A DNA stretch of 64,000 nt from Notamacropus eugenii (lineage: Eukaryota > Chordata > Mammalia > Diprotodontia > Macropodidae), in contig NC_092876.1 in assembly GCF_028372415.1 (NCBI RefSeq), forward strand, positions 63,020,885 to 63,084,884, in the 5' to 3' direction. Within the stretch, counting starts at the first letter, position 1. Each line of letters opens with the position of its first letter. This document shows, piece by piece, positions 1 to 11,089 of this stretch. Under the pieces are notes generated by a model. The model did not search any database, was not told the origin of the DNA, and worked only from the letters and a program-made list of their open reading frames with translations. The position numbers and the translations under genes were made by a program.

Positions 1-115
1 GTTTATAGAATCTAAATATGTTAGACGTGGGAGGGTCCTTAGAACACAGAATGTCAGAGCTGGGGGGAGGGAGGAAACTTAGATCACAGAATGTCAGAGC
101 TAGAAAGGACTGAGT
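1..115 (-). repeat. L3/THER1-tail minisatellite, about 3 units
   Basis: Units of about 32 bp with the core TTAGAACACAGAATGTCAGA are repeated with divergence. This is the reverse of the 3' tail seen on L3/CR1 and THER1 elements in the window. Confidence 0.7.
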
Positions 116-399
116 AAAATACAGTATAACCTCTTTGAAGGTAGGAATGGGTTTTTTAAAAAATAAATTTCTATTGATGTCTTCCATTTCATATATCACA
201 TTCCATGTGACATGGTATATTTTAAACAGGAAAAAACCCCAGCACAATTGACAGATATTTTGGAAAAGGTCTGAGAACATGTGCAACGTCTAACACCTGT
301 GAACTCCACATCTCCAGGAAGGGGTGGGTTACGAGTGTCAGGATTTGCTATCCCTAACCCTTAGCACAATTTGCCTTGACACCTGAGAAATGCTTAGAT

Positions 400-1275
400 G
401 CTGAAAGATACCTTGGAGATCATCTGGTTGGGCCCTCTCATTTTCCAGCTGGGGAAACGGTAAACAAAGGGAGTGAAAATGATTTGTGTGAGATCACAGG
501 GTCCATTAGTGGAAGAGAGGGGCCTAGAAGCTTCACCTCCTGGCTCAGTACAGTCATAGACTGTACATACAGAATATTAGTGCCAGGAGGACTCTTAGAG
601 TTCATCTATCTCCATTCCTCTATTGCAAAGAAGCAGCTCAGGTCCCAAGTAGTTCCATGTCTTAATGAACCTCCTAGACAGCAAATGAGTTGGAGACTAG
701 GGATTGAAGCCCAGGTCTTCTGTCTTTGCCCCAAAGTTCTTTCTATATTCCAAAAAGTATTTGCTAAGCATTTATGAGGTGTCCGGAATCCTTGTCAAGT
801 GGGGTAGTTCAACATTCTCTAAGACATAATGGTCCTTTTTGACACAGTGGATAGGACGCTGAACTTGCAAGCAGAATAGCCTAGGTGCACAATAGTAATT
901 ATAACTAGCATTTATCTAGTGCCTACTGTATACTAGGTGTTTTACAAATATTATCTCATTTGATCTTCACAATGACCCTGGGAGGGAGGTGCTACTATTA
1001 TTCTCATTTTACAGCTAAAGAAACTGAGGCAGACAGATGTTAAGTGACTTGCCCAGGGTCATACAGCTGGTAGGTATCTGAGGTTGGACTTGAACTTGTC
1101 TTCCTGACTCCAGGCTTGGAGCTCTATCCAGTGAAGTGCCTAGATGACAGTGATGCTCCTTATTAGCTATGGAACCCCAGGCTAGTCACTTACCTTCACC
1201 CGGCCTTGGTTTCCTCACTATATAAAGCCAGGGGGCTGACCTCAGCCTCTCAGGTCAGTTCTAGATCTATTCAAA
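400..1275. repeat. MIR SINE fragments
   Basis: Reverse MIR-like pieces lie at about 400-750 and a fuller reverse MIR/THER1 at 894-1145, with the core CATTTTACAG and AAACTGAGGC. A forward MIR fragment follows at 1148-1275. The first 400 bp after the array hold only a weak L2-like stretch near 140. Confidence 0.75.
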
Positions 1276-1456
1276 CTGTTTCATGTGGTCACTTATCTAT
1301 AGCGAGCCTAGAGAGGAAAAGAAATCAGTAAAAAAAAAAAACCTATCAGTCAACACTTATAATGATCTGGGATCCTGGGTAGGGGGCGGGGAGGAAAGGT
1401 AGTAGAGTGGGATTTGCAGCAGGAGAGAGATATTTCAAAGGAAGAACTAAGAAATT

Positions 1457-1720
1457 TGCATGAGGCAGAAGTTCAGTGGATAGAGGGCTAGGCCTAGAGT
1501 CCAGAAGACCTGAGTTCAAATACAACTTCAGACACTTCCTAGCTGTGGGACTCCCGGCAAGTCACTTAACCCCTGTCCAGTTTCCCCAGCTGTAAAATGG
1601 GAATAATAATGGCATCCACCTCCCAGAATTGTTGTGAGGATCAAATGAGATGGTGTTTGTAAAGTGCTTAGAACACAATGTCTGGCACATAGTAGGTGCT
1701 CTACAAATGTTTATCCCTAT
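1457..1720 (+). repeat. MIR/THER1 SINE, nearly full length
   Basis: It runs from a tRNA-like head with the B-box-like GAGTTCAAAT, through CAAGTCACTTAACC, to the 3' end GGCACATAGTAGGTGCTC. Confidence 0.85.
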
Positions 1721-1721
1721 G

Positions 1722-1962
1722 GTTTAGTCCTTTTGCAATCATGTCTGACTCTTCATGATTCCATTTAGGATTTTCTTGGCAAAGATATATGAGTGGTTTT
1801 CTATTTACATTGCCAGTTCATTTTACAGATGAGGAAACTGAGGCAAACAGGATTAAATGGCTTGCCCGGTGTCACATAGCTAGTAATATTCTGAGGCTGG
1901 ATTTGAACTCAAGTCTTCCTGATTCCAGTCCAGTACTGTCCACTGCACCACCTGGCTGCCCA
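1722..1962 (-). mobile_element. MAR1-type marsupial SINE
   Basis: Reverse copy. The tail side reads GTCTGACTCTTCATGA and TTTTCTTGGCAAAGAT, the CORE reads CATTTTACAGATGAGG, and the head ends CACCTGGCTGCCC. It directly abuts a forward MIR. Confidence 0.85.
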
Positions 1963-2009
1963 ATTACTCCCTCCCTCCCTCTTAATGACAAAATCAATAT
2001 TTAAACTTT

Positions 2010-2275
2010 GGGCCAGGGTGATATAGGAGATAGATGAGGCAAAGATGACTTGAAAATATGTTAACAACTTGGGTGACTGGAAGAAGGATGGTGTTATTGA
2101 GAGCAGAAGGAAAGGACAGAGGGGAGCCAGGGTGGGAAGGGGAAGGATGGAGGCAGAAGAGAAAATAAGGTCATTTTCATGCAGGTTGAGTTGGAGTAAC
2201 CTTCCAGGAGAAATCTCCATAAAGCCATTTGAGAAACAGTCCACTGGACCTAAGGTGAGTGGTCAGGGCTGGTGA
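2010..2275 (+). repeat. Dispersed repeat family A fragment
   Basis: Family A is my working name for a ~0.7-kb noncoding repeat seen many times here. It begins near TTTATTAAGCACCTACT and ends near GGGTGACTGGAAGGATGG. This piece matches the distal part (GGGTGACTGGAAGAAGGATG). Its library name is not assigned. Confidence 0.5.
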
Positions 2276-2319
2276 GGCTGAGAATGACCAGCACACAGTG
2301 GGTAGACATGGGGAATACC

Positions 2320-2660
2320 CGGAAGAGTCAGAAATGGAACTCAGTCCTGGTTCTGCTGCTTACTTTCTATGAGATCTTTGACCAGTCACTCTTGCTGCGA
2401 TCCAGGTTTTTCTCTGAAAAGATGGGGTTTGGACAAGATGATCATTAAATGTTTGAAAAAAATCCATTTTGCAAATATAAGATTGAGGAGACAGGGATAG
2501 ACAGCAGTTGTTCTGAAAAAGAGATGGGAGGGGTTCTTTGTGGGCTGCAAGCTCTAGGTAAGTCAGCAGTGGAATAAATAAATAAACTTGTTTACAAACA
2601 AACAAAAACCAGATAAATAAACAAATAGATGGGTGAATGAATGAGTAAACAAGGAAATAA
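2320..2660 (+). repeat. MIR fragment and AAAT/AAAC low-complexity DNA
   Basis: A forward MIR 5' half lies at 2320-2455. It is followed by weakly recognisable sequence and an A-rich AAAT/AAAC stretch at 2570-2660. Confidence 0.6.
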
Positions 2661-2699
2661 ATTAAGGTGATCTTGGGCTGAATGAAGGGAGAGAGATTC

Positions 2700-3225
2700 C
2701 TTACAGATGGTCCTACTATGCTCTGCCCTCATCAGACCTCACTGGGAGTATCCTGTTTAATCCTGAGCACTATGATTTAAGAAGAACATCTATGCAATGG
2801 AGAATGTCCAGAGGAAGGCAACCAGTATGGTAAAAGGGCCCTAGCTCATGACATGAGAACAAATCAAAGGAATTGGAGGTGTTTATCATGGAGAAAAGAA
2901 GACTCCAGGGAAATATGAGAGGTATCTTTAAGTATCTGGAGGACTCTCTTATGGTGGAGGAACTTGGCTTGATCTCATTGGTGTCTGGGGACAGAATCAC
3001 GGTTAGTGGCTGGAAGATTCAAAGAGGCTGATTGAGGCTCCATGTCAGGAAAGCTAATCATTTAAGCTGTCCCAAAGTGACCTAGGCTACCTTGGGAGGT
3101 GGTGAAGTCTTCAAGCAAATGCTACTCGACCATTTATCAGGTATGTTAGAGAAAAGATTCTTTTGGGCTTGGGTGGCGCTGGAGGCTGCTGGGGCTCCTT
3201 CCAACCCTCAAATTCTGTGATTCTG
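2700..3225 (+). mobile_element. L3/CR1 LINE 3' end
   Basis: Landmarks in order are ATGTCCAGAGGAAGGCAACC, GGAGAAAAGAAGACTC, ATGTCAGGAAAGCTAATC and the 3' end CTTCCAACCCTCAAATTCTG. This is the order typical of mammalian L3 (CR1 clade) 3' sequence. It flows directly into a minisatellite of its own tail. Confidence 0.75.
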
Positions 3226-3430
3226 TTCCTTTCAGATCCAACATTCTTTGCTATAACATCCTGTGCTCTAAGGCCCCTCCCAGTTCTAACAATTCTCTGT
3301 TCTAAGGACCTTCCCAGCTCTGACATTCTGTGTTCTAAAGGCCCCTCTCAGTCCTGACATTCCATGTCTTAAGTCTCCTCTCAGCTCTGACACTGTTCTA
3401 AGGACCCTTCCAAGCTCTGGCATTCTATAT
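3226..3430 (+). repeat. L3-tail minisatellite, about 6 units
   Basis: Units of about 30-33 bp of the type CCCAGCTCTGACATTCTGTG then TTCTAAGG follow an L3 3' end directly. The join shows the likely seed of the array. Confidence 0.8.
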
Positions 3431-3434
3431 GTCT

Positions 3435-4065
3435 ATGACAAATCCTAACAGGTTAAAGAGACCCTTCTTACAACTAGATCAGCTTCACTTTCACATAGCA
3501 CCAGACCTACTACCTTATTTGCATAATCCCCACAATCCAGTGCAAGCTGAGCTTTCCCTCTTTGTGATATTAATTATGCGATAAAATGTCCTGAGCTAGA
3601 GAATTGGCTGTTTTTCAACTGCCCTTTGGAAAAAAATAAAAAAGACTAATTTAGAATTCAGACTCAATATTGCAGAGGAAGAGGAAACAGAGTAACAACC
3701 CCCACTTCCTCCCCCCACACACCCCCCAGACCTCTAGCCCCTGCTAGGGAGCCCAGAGCTGACTTCAGCCTCCAAATAGCTGGAAGATAGACTTGGCCTG
3801 ATGAGTGATCAGAGACCAGTGATCGCAGAATGTTAAGTGTTCCAATGTGTTATAAAACATACAATATGCGTTTAAAAATTAATCCTGGCGGAAAATAATA
3901 TACTATTAGTTAATAGGCGGAATTGACAAACTGGCTTCATTCCAATCCCATCTCAGAAATATTTACAGCAGCTGAGCCCACCCCAGGCTTCAGTGTTCCC
4001 TCTGAGATATTCATCACTTGAGTTGTTTTTTATAAAAAAAAATTAAGTACATCAGTTTTCCTTCT
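3435..4065. other. Repeat-poor A/T-rich block
   Basis: No repeat family was recognised. It contains a perfect octamer (ATTTGCAT, about 3,517) and several TAAT-type homeodomain core motifs (GATATTAATTATGCG, AAAATTAATCC). It could be conserved noncoding DNA about 19 kb upstream of the promoter. Confidence 0.4.
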
Positions 4066-4224
4066 TTGGATTCACCTTGTCCCAGGGCAACCCCGAAGTC
4101 TTTCCTGGCTCCTTCCAGGGGTTGGAAGTTTTATATGTATTACAAAATCCTTCTCTTCACCATTCTTCCTCTCTTTCCAGCTCCCCACATAAGCCAGAAG
4201 TCTCTCCACATCATCTCCTGACTT

Positions 4225-4520
4225 TTTTGTTGATTCCACTGACAACCTGATGTGTGGCCCTGGGCAAGTCATCAACCCTCTTTGGATCTCACTTTTCTCA
4301 TCTGTAAAATGAAGAAGTTGGATTAGAAACATATAAAGTCCATTCCAGTTTTAATATCTTTTGTCCTAAAACCCTCCCAATGCTGATAATTGTGTTTTAA
4401 ATCTCCTTCCAGGGCCAGTTTCTCCCAGTTCTGACATCCTGTGTTCTAAAGGCCCTCCCAACTCTGACATCCTGTGTTCTAAGGGTCTTCTCAGCTCTGA
4501 CATTCCATGTTCTAAGATGC
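4225..4520 (+). repeat. MIR/THER1 fragment with tail minisatellite
   Basis: A forward SINE (4225-4360) with GGGCAAGTCATC and CATCTGTAAAATG is followed by about four CTCTGACATCCTGTGTTCTA units to 4520. Confidence 0.75.
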
Positions 4521-5000
4521 TTTCTCCTCCACCTCTAGCACTCTGGGTATTGACACATCAAACACAATCTAAAAGTTTTCCCTTGTTTTTTTCCACTTGG
4601 ATCATCCTTCCAGGCCCAATGCTGACCTCTCTCATGAAGTCTGCCAGCTTATCCCAGCCTCTCCTATGAAGATCTATAACACATCCAATCTCCACCTCCC
4701 AGTTTTGTGCCCAGCCACACTGTCCAATGGTTTCAAGCATATTCATCTCATTTCCCTAACTACCCTGCATGAGACTGTCACCAGGCCTGGCAGTTAGAAG
4801 ACATTCAATAGCTACTCTTTTTTTAAAGTTCTTTTAAATACTTTTATTTATAACTCTTGTGTTTAAATCACTTTTATTTTCAATATATCCACCCCCTCCC
4901 TTTTCCCCTCCAGAAAAGAATTCCTTCTAGCAAAGAATAAAAAGAAAAAAAAAAAAACAGTTCAGTGAAATTAACCAACACATTAACCAAGTGTAACGTT
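4521..5000 (-). mobile_element. L2-like fragment and L1 3' UTR fragment
   Basis: A weak forward L2 3' tail (about 4,745-4,815) precedes an antisense marsupial L1 3' UTR piece (4,815-5,000) with an A-rich core and ACAGTTCAGTGAAATTAACC. The rest of 4,521-4,745 is unassigned. Confidence 0.55.
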
Positions 5001-5054
5001 ACATTCATTGTCAGTAGCTACCTGTTGCTTAACTGCATCTCTTAAGGCATTTTC

Positions 5055-5575
5055 TCAGTGTCTGACAAGAACACTGAACTTGGCCTCAGAAGACCTGGCT
5101 GTCAGCCCAAGTTTTAGAATTTACTTGTGTGATCCTGGGCAAGTCACTTTCCCCTCTGAGTCTTGGTTTTCTCATCTTTATGAGGGCAGCCAGGGGGTGC
5201 AAAAGTGCATAGAGCACTGGGTCAGGAGTCAGGAAGACTCTGCTTCCTGAGTTCAAATCCAACCTCAGACACTTATTAGCTGTGTGACCCTGGGCAAGTC
5301 ACCTAACCCTGTTTGCTTCAGTTTCCTCATCTGTGAAATGAGCTGGAAATGAAAATGGCAAAACTCCAGGATCTTTGCCAAGAAAACCCCAAATGGAGTC
5401 ACAAAGAACTGGATATGACTGAAAAAAATGCCTGAACACCACCACCAACGACAATGCTTGTGTAATCTCTCCCACAGAAATAATGGGGAGATCAAATTGT
5501 GATAACATATAGAAAATTTGTCCTCACAAAGTATTCTACAAATACAAGCTATTGTTAACATTGGTCTGTACTGCC
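5055..5575 (+). repeat. MIR split by a SINE insertion
   Basis: The forward MIR 5' half (5055-5185) resumes at about 5456 with its 3' half (AATGGGGAGATCAAA, CACAAAGTATTC). The MAR1 copy at 5186-5455 sits between the halves. Confidence 0.7.
5186..5455 (+). mobile_element. MAR1-type marsupial SINE
   Basis: Full-length forward copy. Head GGGCAGCCAGGGGGTG, B-box region GAGTTCAAATCC, then CTGGGCAAGTCAC, CATCTGTGAAATGAGCTGG and TTTGCCAAGAAAACCCC. It is inserted within an older MIR. Confidence 0.85.
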
Positions 5576-5604
5576 CTTACTTCCCCAAAACCTTCACTGC
5601 AGAT

Positions 5605-5955
5605 TAAAATAGACAATCAATCAGCAAGGATTTATTACGGGCCAGGCACTGTACTAGGCACTGGGAACACACCGACAAGAGTGAAAATCGTCCCTTTCCT
5701 CAAGGAGCTTATAATCTATCAGGAAGATGTAACTATATAGGTATGTTTTATGTGTGTGTACACATATACACATGCATGTGTATGTGTATGTGTGCATATA
5801 TGTGTATGTATATGTGTATATTTTGTTTCATGTATACAACCACACCACACACACATAAATATATACACATATATACATATATGCCAGCATTTATATGTGT
5901 GTGCATATATGTATATATGTATGTGCGTGCTAGTATATACATATATACTAACATT
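5605..5955 (+). repeat. Family A 5' piece and TG/TA microsatellite
   Basis: Family A start at 5605-5740 (GATTTATTACGGGCCAGGCAC, CAAGGAGCTTATAATC). A degenerate TG/CA/TA tract follows at 5741-5955 with several ACATATAT self-complementary stretches. Confidence 0.7.
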
Positions 5956-6178
5956 TATACAGATTTGCAGTGCTCTTTCCATGTGTTTTCTCATATGATT
6001 CTCACAACAACCCTGGGAGGTAGGTGCAATTATTATCCTCATTTTACAGACAAAGAAACTGAGGCTGGGAGAGGTTAAGCAAGTTGCCAGGGTCACACTA
6101 GTAAGTGTCTGAGGTAGGATTTGAACTCAGGTTCTCTTTACTCCCAGTCCAGCACTCTATCCACTATACTGCCAAGGA
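5956..6178 (-). repeat. MIR/THER1 SINE
   Basis: Reverse copy with CAACCCTGGGAGGTAGGTGC, TTTTACAGACAAAGAAAC and the terminal TATCCACTATACTGCC. Confidence 0.8.
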
Positions 6179-6179
6179 C

Positions 6180-6890
6180 AAAAGATATACAATGGTGGGG
6201 AGGTTCCCTACTCTTGCCTTATTCAAACTTTTTCTTTTACTGTCTTATTAAATTTCCCATTTTTTAGAATGTCTTCTCAGATAAAGTACCACCCAAAAGA
6301 ATGTGGAAGGTGAGGAATTTTTTTTTTAATCCAATAAAGAGAATGTTTTTCTTGGTTCTTCCCCAGAGGTGAGCCACACCTTGTGGAGCCTGCCCTTTGA
6401 TCTGCTGCCTCTCTGACTCTGTCCATGGTGTCTGGAATGCTCTCACTCCACTCTGTCTGGTGCAGTTCAGTGCCGCTTCCTACTGGAGGCATTTCCTCAT
6501 CCCCCTAAATCACTGGATTCCCTCTTCCCACTCCCCTCCCTTCCCCCCTCCTCAAGAAAATTACTTTACATTTACTCAGTATTAGAGAGCTGCCTAAAGC
6601 ATAGAGAGGTTGTGACTTGCCCTGGTTTAGAGCACCTGTAAGTATGTATCATGTGAGCCAGGTCTTCCTGTCTCTGAGGAGGGCTCTCCATCTCAGACCC
6701 TGTCCTTTACTGTATATATATTTGTGCATTTAGGTATCTCTAGATACATGTTTTATCCTTTCTACCCTCACCCCCAGGAGAATGTAAACTTAGTTTTTGT
6801 CTTATGGTCCCTCAGCTAAGCATATTTCATACATGGTATATATTTCATACATGTTTGTTGAATTTAATTGAACACCAACTCCATATTCCA
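6180..6890 (+). repeat. L2 3' end with MIR piece
   Basis: 6,180-6,390 shows nothing recognisable. L2-like sequence follows (GTCTGGAATGCTCTC, then AGGAGAATGTAAACTTAG and CATACATGTTTGTTGAATTT). A reverse MIR fragment at about 6,560-6,710 interrupts it. Confidence 0.6.
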
Positions 6891-7400
6891 TATCAAACAG
6901 ACAGTTCTCATCACTAGGTAGAACAATCTGAGAGATTCCAGTCAAGCTTCTTCCCAAATCCTCCTTTCCCTGTGCCTTGACTTCCTAAAGGTCTGAAATT
7001 CCATCACTAAAGATTCAGTCCTTTGGATCTAGAAGATTTTCAGTTTTTTAGAGAATTTCTTATTAAAATGCAAATTCTCCTGGGGTCGGGGAGGGGAAGG
7101 AAGAAGGGGGAAGAATGTAGCCAGGGCTATGCTGAAGCCAACTTGAACAGATTTCTGAAAGCCTATAGTTAAATATTCAGGGTGAGCATTATAATTCGGA
7201 AGTTGACAAATATTACAAATCAAAAATAGATTTATTGTTTCATTGATTACTGAATACTGTTATTGTTTTGTTGATTGCTTAAGAAAGTGATGGAGAAAAT
7301 GTGAATAATGCAAATTGAACTTTAAAAGTGTGTCCTGAAGTACACTTTTTATTCTAGAAAGTCAGTTGTTAAATATCTACTAACACACTTCTGGATGTAG
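6891..7400 (+). repeat. Unassigned DNA and A/T-rich repeat family B
   Basis: 6,891-7,165 shows nothing. 7,166-7,400 matches sequences at 26,050-26,245 and 26,358-26,440 (shared AAGAAAGTGATGGAGAAAATG and CAGTTGTTAAATATCTAC). I call it family B and cannot name it. Confidence 0.6.
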
Positions 7401-7439
7401 CTATGACCAAGCAAGCTCATCAAAATATACAGCTGGGAG

Positions 7440-7765
7440 CAAGGTTCTAGAATCATAAAATAGACATTAAAACTAGAAAAGACTCTAGAACACAGATTGT
7501 CAGAGCTGGGAAGAGTCCTTAATGATCATCTAGTTTGTTTCATTTGACAGATAAGGAAACTGAGGCTCAGAGTGATCAGGTTATAAAGGCATAATGGAAA
7601 AAGAACTGGAATTTTCATCAGAAGACCTTCCTGTTGGAAGTTGACCAAGGCATATTAACTGCCTGACCTTCAGTCTCCACATCTGTAAAATGGGGATACT
7701 AATCCTTGCTCTCCCTACCTTGCAGAATTGTTGTGAGGAAGTCACTGTGTAAACCTTAAAGCGAC
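7440..7765. repeat. Reverse THER1 and forward MIR
   Basis: Reverse THER1 with its L3-like tail (GAACACAGATTGTCAGAGCT) lies at 7440-7582. A forward MIR follows at 7583-7765. Confidence 0.75.
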
Positions 7766-7959
7766 AAGACCTGTTACTATCTTAGTCTGTAACTGAAGAA
7801 GGAGTTCAAGCCAAGAGCAGCAGCCAAGGTAAGGAATGGAAAGCTCAGGAATCATAGAGTATACCTCGTGAAGACAGGGCAAGTTCCTGTTTTCAGGGAC
7901 CCTTTCCTTGCCCATAATTTGTTGTAGAATCATTCAGTTGTCACCATATTGGTGCAGGA

Positions 7960-7973
7960 CCACTAGATGGCAG
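7960..7973 (+). promoter_or_regulatory. CTCF-type motif
   Basis: CCACTAGATGGCAG matches the 14-bp CTCF core (CCASYAGRKGGCRS) at every position. It lies in unassigned DNA (7,766-8,160) 14.7 kb upstream of the coding start. Occupancy is unknown. Confidence 0.5.
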
Positions 7974-8160
7974 CCAAGAGAGCTTGAAGCCAAGCCACAG
8001 CAGACCCTGCATCAAACAGGAGACTGGGAGGCTTGTCCTTCCATTTTTCAGGCCCAGTGGGGTACTGGTTTCCAAGCTAAGGATATGGGTCTGAGAGAAA
8101 TCCCAGAATCTCTGAAGTGGTGTATCTAGCACAGGTTGGAAAAAAAATAAAATAAAAAGT

Positions 8161-8785
8161 GGTAGACCGTGCGGAGCAGTGGGAAAAGCTTTGGGGCTGG
8201 ATTCAAGTGAGGACTCAGCCACCGCAACCTTGGCCCAGTGTTTCCTTTCTCTGGGTCTTAGGTTCCTTGTCTGTAAAGCAAAGAAGGTGGAAACATATGA
8301 GCTCTGAGGCCCCTTGTAGCTCTGAATGGTTCCTACCTCCCAAGGCTGCCATGAGGACCAAATGAGACAAAGATATGGTAAGCAAGTAGTCCAGGACCTG
8401 GCATGCAGTAGGTGCTTAGTAGATACTTGTTCCCTTCCTTCCTTCCTCCCTTCTTCCCATCCTTCCTTCTTAACTTTTCTTCCTCCCTCCCTCCCTCTTT
8501 TCCTTCCCTCTTCCTTTCTTTCTTCTTTCTTTCCTTCCAGTCCCTTTTAAGTAATAATTTATAAAATGTTTTACAAGTGGAAAAGCACTTAGAGAGTGTT
8601 CTGTTGTTTTAGCTTGATGACCACCCAGGGAGATCAGTGCCACTATTATCCCCATTTTTACAAGTGAGGAAACACAGAGGATGACTTACCAAAGGTCACA
8701 TACACCAGGATGTGTCTGAGGCTGGATTTGAACTCACTCCTTCCTAATTCTAGATGCAGCGTTCTGTCTACTATACCATCCACTT
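8161..8785. repeat. THER1, pyrimidine microsatellite, MIR
   Basis: Forward THER1 with full 3' end (GGCATGCAGTAGGTGCTTAG) at 8161-8432. A CCTT/CTTT tract covers 8433-8540, where a SINE tail usually ends. A reverse MIR covers 8551-8785. Confidence 0.8.
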
Positions 8786-9175
8786 TGTCTCTGGAAGGGT
8801 TGGCAACCATGGATCCTCATCCCCGAAGATAAAAATTCATAGTTGAATAGTGTAATTTGTTTTAGATTTGCTTTTCTATCATGAGCTTAACAAATATGAA
8901 AATTTAAATAAGCAATGAAAAGAAAAAGGAATTATACATGAAAATAAGCCTTTCTTATATACAGTTTTGGGTTAAGTATATATTGAGCAAAAACTATTGT
9001 TGGAAATGTGGCTAATCTGGAAATGTTTTCCACGATGTCACATGTATAATTGATATTACATTGCTTGTTTTTTAGATTTTCTTATAACAACCCTAAGAGG
9101 TAAGTAGATTATCATTATCCCCATTTTATAGAGGAGGATACTGAGGTTCAGAAAAGGTAAGTGACTTACTTTAGT
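8786..9175 (-). repeat. A/T-rich unassigned DNA and MIR fragment
   Basis: 8,786-9,070 is A/T-rich with no recognised element. A reverse MIR core lies at 9,075-9,175. Confidence 0.6.
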
Positions 9176-9279
9176 AAGTATTGATGGTCATTTCTGAAGT
9201 AACTTTAAAGGGGAAGAAAAAGAATTGGGATTCACAAGTTCTTCATTGGTAAAAGAGGGGATTGAACTAGATGAAGGAA

Positions 9280-9610
9280 GAGTTCTTACCTTGTTTAGAC
9301 CATGGACCCCTGGAGTCATCTGGTAAAGCCTATAAATCCCTTCTCAGAATCATGATTTTAGTTGCATAAAATAAAATACATAGAGTTAGAAAGAACATGG
9401 ATGATATTGAAATGAAGAATGTAATTTCTAAGGGCCTTCCCAACTCTGATATTTCATGTTCTAAGGTCCTCTGACTGACGCTTACTAACCTTGTGGCCTT
9501 GTTTAAATTATTTCACTTCTCTTGGTTTCTGTTTCTTCACCTACAAAATAATGGGGTTGGATGAGATGATTTGGAAAGTCCCTTCTGATCACCCACTTCC
9601 ATTCTTAGTT
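9280..9610. mobile_element. hAT-type MITE (reverse), tail unit, MIR
   Basis: 9280-9410 matches a miniature hAT-like element (CCATGGACCCCTGGAGTCAT, CTTCTCAGAATCATG) also present at 33.9 and 34.9 kb. One L3-tail unit lies at 9425-9470 and a forward MIR at 9480-9610. Confidence 0.65.
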
Positions 9611-9974
9611 TGGATGTGATTTCTACATGGACAGAGGCGCAGCCCTAAACCATCCTCCTCAGGCCTCTATTCTCAGTTTTTTCTCCTTTCTGTCCACACT
9701 TAGCAGGCTGTGTGTAAACTTAGTCCCCATCAAAATGGGTAAAGAAAGTCTTCTGTAATGCAGTGACTTGGGCTGGAAGCTGGGCTTGGGAAAGCAATGG
9801 GCTCCCAGAATCCATTCTGATCCATCTGGGTAAGGTAGCAGGGCTGGGATCAGCGGAACCTTCCCTGGGAAAGTGTCCCCAGAGAATTCCCAGGATCATT
9901 CTTCTCACCCCATCATGGTAGTATAATTGTAAAAAAAAAAAAAAAGTAACAAAACCAAAGAGACAAAAACCCAA
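9611..9974. other. Unassigned DNA
   Basis: No repeat or gene recognised. It contains a 14-15-base A run near 9,931. Confidence 0.5.
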
Positions 9975-10325
9975 ATCCAAGTCCTGAATATGAAGTCAGA
10001 AAACCTGGGTTCGAATCAGAGCTTTCTCACTAACTCTGTGACAAGTTGCTCCCCCTTCCTGAAACTCAGCTTTCTCATCTGTCAAATGGGAGTAATGATA
10101 TTAACTGGCATTCTTACAGCCCTTGAAGATTTTTACTAACCATTTTTTATTTGAGCCTCTCAACCATGACTTCAGGTAAGTGTTATTACCATCCTTATTT
10201 GATAGTTCAGGAAAATGAAGATCAGAGAGGTTTAGAGGACTGGCCAGGGTCACACAGCTAGTGTCTGAGATAGTATTCAGATTCAAGACTTCCAGTCTGA
10301 TCATTCTTGTACCACCTACGGAAAT
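9975..10325. repeat. MIR pair, forward then reverse
   Basis: Forward MIR 5' half at 9975-10110 (GGGTTCGAATCAGAGC), then a reverse MIR at 10111-10325 ending at TTGTACCACCT. Confidence 0.75.
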
Positions 10326-10384
10326 GGAAACTAATAACAATATTATTAGACAGATTGGCTAGTCCAACCACCACTCAAAGCACT

Positions 10385-10641
10385 TCTGTTGTTCATGCAT
10401 TTCAGTCATATCTGACTCTTTGTGGCCCCATTTGGAGTTTTCTTGGCAAAGATACTGGAGTGGTTTTCCATTTCCTTCTCCAGTTCATTTTACAGATGAG
10501 GAAACTGAGGCAAACAGGGTGAAATTGCTTGCCCAGGGTCACCCAGCTAAGTAAGTGCCTGAGATCAGATTTGAACTCATGAAGATGAGTTCTTCCTGAT
10601 TCCAAGTCCAGTGTCTATCCACCGGGCTACCTAGCTGCCCC
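10385..10641 (-). mobile_element. MAR1-type marsupial SINE, full length
   Basis: One of the best-preserved copies. Tail TTCAGTCATATCTGACTC, then TTTTCTTGGCAAAGATACTG, CATTTTACAGATGAGGAAAC, and head side CTACCTAGCTGCCCC. Confidence 0.9.
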
Positions 10642-10649
10642 CTCCCATG

Positions 10650-11085
10650 TCTTTCATACTTTATAAATTTACAAAGTATTTTCACTTCAGCAACCCTGTG
10701 TGATGGGTAGGGAAAGTGTTATGCCCATCCCATATGTCTTCTCTCACCCCATAGATGAGAAAGCTAAAGCTCAGAAGAACCAAGGTACCAGATCAGCCCA
10801 CAGAAATACAATATAATGGAAATTACTACTTTAAAAGGGGCAGTTAGGTGGTGCATGGGATAAAGTGCCATGCCCGGAGTCAAGAAGACTCCTTTTCCTG
10901 AGATCAAATTTTGCCTGAGACACTTATTAGCTGTGTGACCCTGGGCAAGTCACTCCATGCTTTTTGCCTCACTTTTCTCCTCTGTAAAATGAGCTGGAAA
11001 AGGAAAAGGTAAACTGCTCTAGTATCTTTGCCAAGAGAACCCCAAATGGGGTCACAGACAGTCAGATGCAATTGGACAGCACCAA
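10650..11085. mobile_element. Reverse MIR and forward MAR1 SINE
   Basis: Reverse MIR at 10650-10795. Forward MAR1 at 10837-11085 with head GGGGCAGTTAGGTGGTGC and tail GTCAGATGCAATTGGAC. Together with 10385-10641 the SINEs form a potential inverted pair. Confidence 0.85.
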
Positions 11086-11089
11086 CATG

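Noticed and set aside
5719..6096. Frames of 111-125 codons on both strands.
   Set aside because: They are translations of TG/TA microsatellite DNA plus a MIR.
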